A stretch of 64,000 nt of DNA from Armillaria gallica (taxonomy: Eukaryota > Basidiomycota > Agaricomycetes > Agaricales > Physalacriaceae): positions 1,550,001 to 1,614,000 of the forward strand of contig JBANDB010000015.1 in the NCBI GenBank assembly GCA_037576215.1, given 5' to 3'. A program made the position numbers and the translations under genes. The first letter of the stretch is position 1, and every line of letters starts with the position of its first letter. The notes under the pieces are model-generated. The model was not told the origin of the DNA. It saw only the letters and a program-made list of their open reading frames with translations, and ran no database searches. This document shows, piece by piece, positions 59,888 through 64,000 of this stretch.

Positions 59888-60965
59888 GCTAGACGACGAG
59901 TATGGCGTGCTTGTTGTTGTGCATGACGAGTTTCTCACCTGGAGCCCAACTCGCGTCTTTGGCGCGTCGTGATCCCGTGACGTGAACCCTGCTCGTTTGG
60001 GCAGGATCTGATCATCGATGGGTTTCTTCACCACCACGCCGTTGGCCATCGAGCTCAATGGTGAGCTCGTTTCTTCGTCGATCTCTTGATACCTTTCTCA
60101 TTCCTTTTCTTCAGTCTTACCGTCATCGTCATCTCGGCAACAGTGGACGTGTTCTCTGCTGGACCAATGAACGTGGTAAGTCTTCTGTATCTCGGCATTC
60201 TACCCGTTTGCTAACTGATTTTCGTGCAGAGTAGCTCAGACTTCAAATTTGATGAAATTTAGAGGGAAGTAGAAATGGCTGGAAGTGCGTATACTGACTA
60301 TTGGCCATTATATCCTTGCTAACCTTGTCTAGAAATCTTGCGATCCCTTTTGCGGCATGGCGAACGCGGCGACGGCGAGCCCAACAAATTGCTCCGCACA
60401 TCCAACAGTCCGCCCTCTCCTCCAATCAACCCATGTTTTGTCGCTGCATTTCTAGAGGGAGGGTGGGATCGATAATGGAGATCAAGCAGGTGACGCTTGA
60501 CTGGAAGCTGGAACAAGCAGACGAAGGGCAAAGGTACGTGATCCTTCCTACCACTCGGCTCTTGCTGACGGTACCTTCCCAGAGGGCGGGTCACCGAATT
60601 TGAGGTGCTCGTTGGGGTTTTGGGACAGTCTGACATCGACTATTTCACCACTGAGATGGCTGGCGAGCAGGATCGATGGGTGAATAAGGTCGTTGGGGCA
60701 CAGGGTACGTGTATTGACCTTGTAGGCTTTTTGCACGGCTGACTCGTGTCCTTGTAGGGTTTCATTGGATGCGCGGAGGGATTTTTGGGTTAATAAGGTA
60801 AGGTATCTTTGATAACACCTCTATTCGATACTAACGGCACCCCCAAGACTACGGATAGTGCGAGATAGATGTATCAGGTAAGAGTTTTCTCATCGATTTT
60901 GCTTACGTTTAGCTAATTGGGACTCGCGCAGGTAGTGAAATCAAAGTTTATATTTTGTTAACACG
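59888..60965 (+). other. Candidate multi-exon gene, right copy, function unknown
   Basis: Matches 3,877-4,960 segment by segment. Here the exon junction after LDWKLEQADEGQ (donor GTACGT at about 60,533) keeps phase into RVTEFEVLVGFLGQSDIDYF, whereas the left copy has a small insertion at the donor. The right copy is therefore the better template, though internal stops remain. Confidence 0.3.
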
Positions 60966-61324
60966 GTGAGAGTGTGAAGCGAGAGCAAGACTTGAAGGGG
61001 TATAGCAAATGGAACGGAACGGTACGTGCACTGGACATATCCTTTGAATGCAGCTAACACGTGGATGGCAGGTGTGCACGAGTAGCGGAGGACGCGTTGA
61101 AGGTCGGTGTGGAGACAGGATGGAGGGACCTAATCTATTATTAGCATGCAAGGATGGGGGACGGTCGCATGGTCGGGAGTTGGCGGAGGGAGGGACATTT
61201 TGGCAGGCGTCAGACCAGGTCGTGGAAGTGAATTTCGCTACTCGGATGCATGCTAGTTTGTCGACGGAAGCGGTTTGCGGACATCGGATGCGAGGTCAAG
61301 CAGTCACGAAAGATGCGGGACAAG

Positions 61325-62900
61325 GGATTTCCAGCAGCATGATTTGATTACCGGGTAAGGGAATGTGCACCGACTCTCGTTCTACATGGCTTAGCGTTCC
61401 TTTTCTTTCCCTAGGCTCGCCCTGCAACGCGCCGCCGATGATTTCCTCCATAGCTCGTTCGTTCACGTCGCCTACGCAACGGTACGCGAATGTCTCTATT
61501 TTTCTCACGTTTTGCTCATGCAGCATTCATCGGAAGGGCCCCGCATGCTGGCGATAATGTCGAGTTCCGTCGGATGGCAACAGACGTGCACGAATTGGAG
61601 AGATTACTGGGAGTGGGGTCGTTAGGCCCGGTAAGCCCTTCCTCAAACTGACTTGAACGCGGCTAACCAATCCTCTGGCCACCACTCAGGATTTCAAGGG
61701 AGGGATGGCGGAGATATTCCCGAGGTAGCGCTAAATATATGGGCGGAGGTGTGTGTATTGCTTTTTGAACGATCTGGCCTTGCTAATGTTGGTCAGGTTC
61801 CCTCTCGCTTGTTGCAGCTCAACTCCGCTTCAACATCCCCCACGGTGCGTGACATTCCACATAGCTTTATCTCCACTTATGCCGTCTTTTCAGAGGGACG
61901 GAAATCTTGCGACTCGGATGCATGTTAGCTCATCGATCATCGACGGAAGCAGTTTGCGGACGTCGGATGCGAGGTCGAGCAGTCGCGAAGGATGCGGGAC
62001 AAGGGTGTTTTGGCGGAGGACGGCTCTAAGTGTCCGCCGTCGTGAGCCTGGACATACGCCTTCCATGGACGATCACCTATGGTGTGCCGGTAAGCCCTTC
62101 CTCAAACTAACTTGAACACGGCTAACCAATCCTCTGGCCACCACTCAGAATTCCAAGGGAGGGATGGCGGATGATATTCCCGAGGTAGCGCTAGATGTAT
62201 GGGTGTGTATATTGCTCTTTGAACGATTCGGCCTTGCTCATGTTGATCAGGTCCCCTCTCGATTGCTGCAATGTGACATTGCCTACCTTGATCTCCACTC
62301 AGGCTGTCTTTCAGAGGAACGGTTTACGCGTGTGCCACCATCGATAAGGGTGTTTGGGACAAGTTTGCTAGGTACGCAGGCTTGCTTCTCGCGGTGCTTT
62401 CGACACTAACTCGAGTGCATGTAGAGGGAGGTACCTATGGGACGGATGTGGCAGTCGACGGCGACGGGTTTGGGACCTCGGATCTCAGATGCAGCATACA
62501 TGAAGGCCCTGAGACGTGTATCCGATAACCCTCATATGCCGTGTTCGCGGTGCCGCACTAATGCATCTGAGCTCTCTTCTGCCCTCGCCGTGTACCTGTT
62601 CTCCTGGATGATGCTCTTGTCCGTCCCTTCCCGCCGCAAGTCCGCCTCGTTCTTCATCCGCTTCGGCTGTCTTCCTGTCACGGTCTATGCTTCCCGCCTG
62701 TTAGGAGTTGTCTGTGCTATCCACAAGGCTACCATCCGCACCACGTACGTCTTCTCTCTCCTTCTCTCCGCTAGCTCACACCTTCCCAGTCTCGCCAAAT
62801 CAGGGTGCGCGTTTGGCATCATCACTGCCTTCATCGCTTACTACATCGGCCTCTCCGAGTTGCTCGCATCAGAGGCCCAAGCAGTTACCGTACTCCCAAT
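61325..62900 (+). other. ALQ-type candidate gene, right copy with internal duplication
   Basis: Exons QHDLITG, LALQRAADDFLHSSFVHVAY and DVHELERLLGVGS are followed by two versions of the IWAEVCVLLFER exon (about 61,690-61,800 and 62,160-62,245). Between them lies a second copy of about 61,240-61,325 (at 61,908-62,000). The 3' part has a long frame with VYLFSWMMLLSV and a membrane segment CAFGIITAFIAYYIGLSELL (62,805-62,865). Unrecognised family. Confidence 0.35.
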
Positions 62901-63451
62901 CCGCGCATTCTAGCCCCTTAATTTTACTATACCTCGTTTGTTGTACGCTTTCTCAGCATCAAATACCACGACCCATCATAACGTATCGTCCATTCCACCC
63001 GTCCTCAATTCCAACCGGAGCTTACAATTATCCCCGTGCTATCATTATAATACAATAATATGGTGTGTACAAATATCATAAGCACTGTGTTCCTTCAGCA
63101 ACTACCTTCGTCTCATCTAGATTATGTATCTCGACTCGAGCACAAGTAAGCTGGTAAATCGTAATTCTCTCCGTGCGATAAGTCAGACTGAGAACGCCGC
63201 GAGGGGCGCCGCTCTTGGCACAAACAACTACTACCTTACGTGTTGGTGGTGTCATCAGTTACGAACTTTGATGTGTTTCCGGGACCGCACAACACGAGCA
63301 TACAGCGCTTTGACAGCGAGAATGTTCAATCAAACGGCACCAGCAACCACTTGGCGCCTTTTTGTTCTTGATAGTCACTATACTCTCCCAAGTGTGTCCT
63401 TTGCGCTTTGGATGTCAATGATACTAACTTGATCTCTATCGATTTTCAAGC

Positions 63452-64000
63452 ATGGCAGACACTGACAGGAATGGCGCAGAGTCACCTCCAAACCAACCTT
63501 CAGCAACTGGTAGTCATGTTCCTGCACCTGACCTTGGAGCTCAGAGAGACCCTCCAAGCGGGACGTTTTTTGGACTGAGCAAGAATCAGCTACATTCGTG
63601 GGGAGTCGGTATGTTCAATCTGCTTCGACTGTTCTGCTACGATGGTATTTAATTTTAAATGGTATCAGGTGCTGCTCCACACGACTATAAGGCGCGCTAC
63701 CCTCTGGATCCTTATGGTCAAGAGATGTCCGCCATGGCACGAATATGGTCCATATACCTTGACGAAGCGGCCGGTTTTGATGCCAATATGTTGGCAGAGT
63801 GGCGGGATACCATCGATGTCCTACTTGTTTTTGTGCGTCTCACGTTTCCTTCCAAAATCGGGCTCTAAAAAGTCTAATATCATCAAAGGCTGGTCTTTTC
63901 TCCGCTGTGCTTACAACCTTTGTGGTACAAACATCGCAAAACATGCAACCGGATTACAACCAGGCATCTGCATTCCTTCTCCTCGAAATCCTCAAGGCCA
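63452..64000 (+). CDS. DUF6535 copy 5, partial (runs off the window)
   Basis: Exon 1 63,452-63,608, exon 2 63,669-63,832 and exon 3 from 63,889 keep the family's phases and lengths (157 and 164 nt, identical to copy 2). The encoded AEWRDTIDVLLVF and AGLFSAVLTTFVVQTSQNMQ motifs are intact and no stop occurs before the window end. By start sequence (MADTDRNGAESPPNQPSATG) it is the closest relative of copy 2, the gene hit by the giant element, and so may supply the exact empty-site sequence beyond the window. Confidence 0.85.

Larger units (their letters stand above)
55985..61890. repeat. Segmental duplication, right copy
   Basis: Same orientation as 1-5,890 and nearly identical by eye. Small indels separate the copies, for example a shorter pyrimidine tract at about 59,825 and an extra G in the DUF6535 first exon. 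The right copy is the less damaged of the two for the DUF6535 fragment and for the 3.9-4.8 kb exon set. Confidence 0.85.

Overview
The window looks like nuclear DNA of a mushroom-forming basidiomycete (Agaricomycetes). The evidence is many GT-AG introns of about 46-60 nt, five copies of the basidiomycete membrane-protein family DUF6535, a GT32 glycosyltransferase remnant, F-box/leucine-rich proteins, and an rva_4-type integrase gene of the kind found in mushroom genomes. I cannot name the species. I saw no rRNA, conventional tRNA gene or CRISPR array.

The outer parts (1-8.4 kb and 37-64 kb) are a repeat-rich accessory locus built on DUF6535 genes. Copies lie at 2.8 kb (truncated), 6.9 kb (split in two), 46.7 kb (intact, 842 codons), 58.8 kb (truncated) and 63.5 kb (runs off the end). 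Bases 1-5.9 kb recur almost unchanged at about 56.0-61.9 kb, and parts of the same module recur at 39.5-42.1 kb. A second repeated module (43.0-44.1 and 51.9-53.0 kb) and a pair of decayed kinase-like genes (53.3-54.8 kb) fill the rest.

The main result is a single large mobile element of 28,526 bp at 8,444-36,969. It sits inside the third exon of the 6.9-kb DUF6535 gene, and the 3' half of that gene resumes at 36,976. The intact paralogue at 46.7 kb serves as an empty-site reference and fixes the junction almost to the base. The ends carry 26-bp terminal inverted repeats (20 of 26 positions match), a degraded 5-6 bp target duplication, and subterminal arrays of a GGTATT motif repeated exactly every 10 bp, pointing inward from both ends.

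Inside the element are an integrase with a DDE-type core (551 codons, minus strand) and a set of genes that look ubiquitin-related: two coiled-coil/RING proteins, a large protein with a HECT-like C-terminus, and two F-box/LRR proteins. There are also two large proteins of unknown function, an intact 142-aa protein, an inverted pair of proline/cysteine-rich genes near the two ends, and remnants of a GT32 glycosyltransferase.

The element is decaying in a particular way. Its reading frames keep full length but are interrupted mainly by TGA codons, where relatives or sister copies would carry CGA; this is the footprint of C-to-T change. The integrase has six in-frame TGA codons and no TAA or TAG. 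Four cargo genes remain open. I propose this as an old copy of a little-described class of giant DNA transposon, driven by an rve/rva_4-like integrase and carrying ubiquitin-ligase genes.
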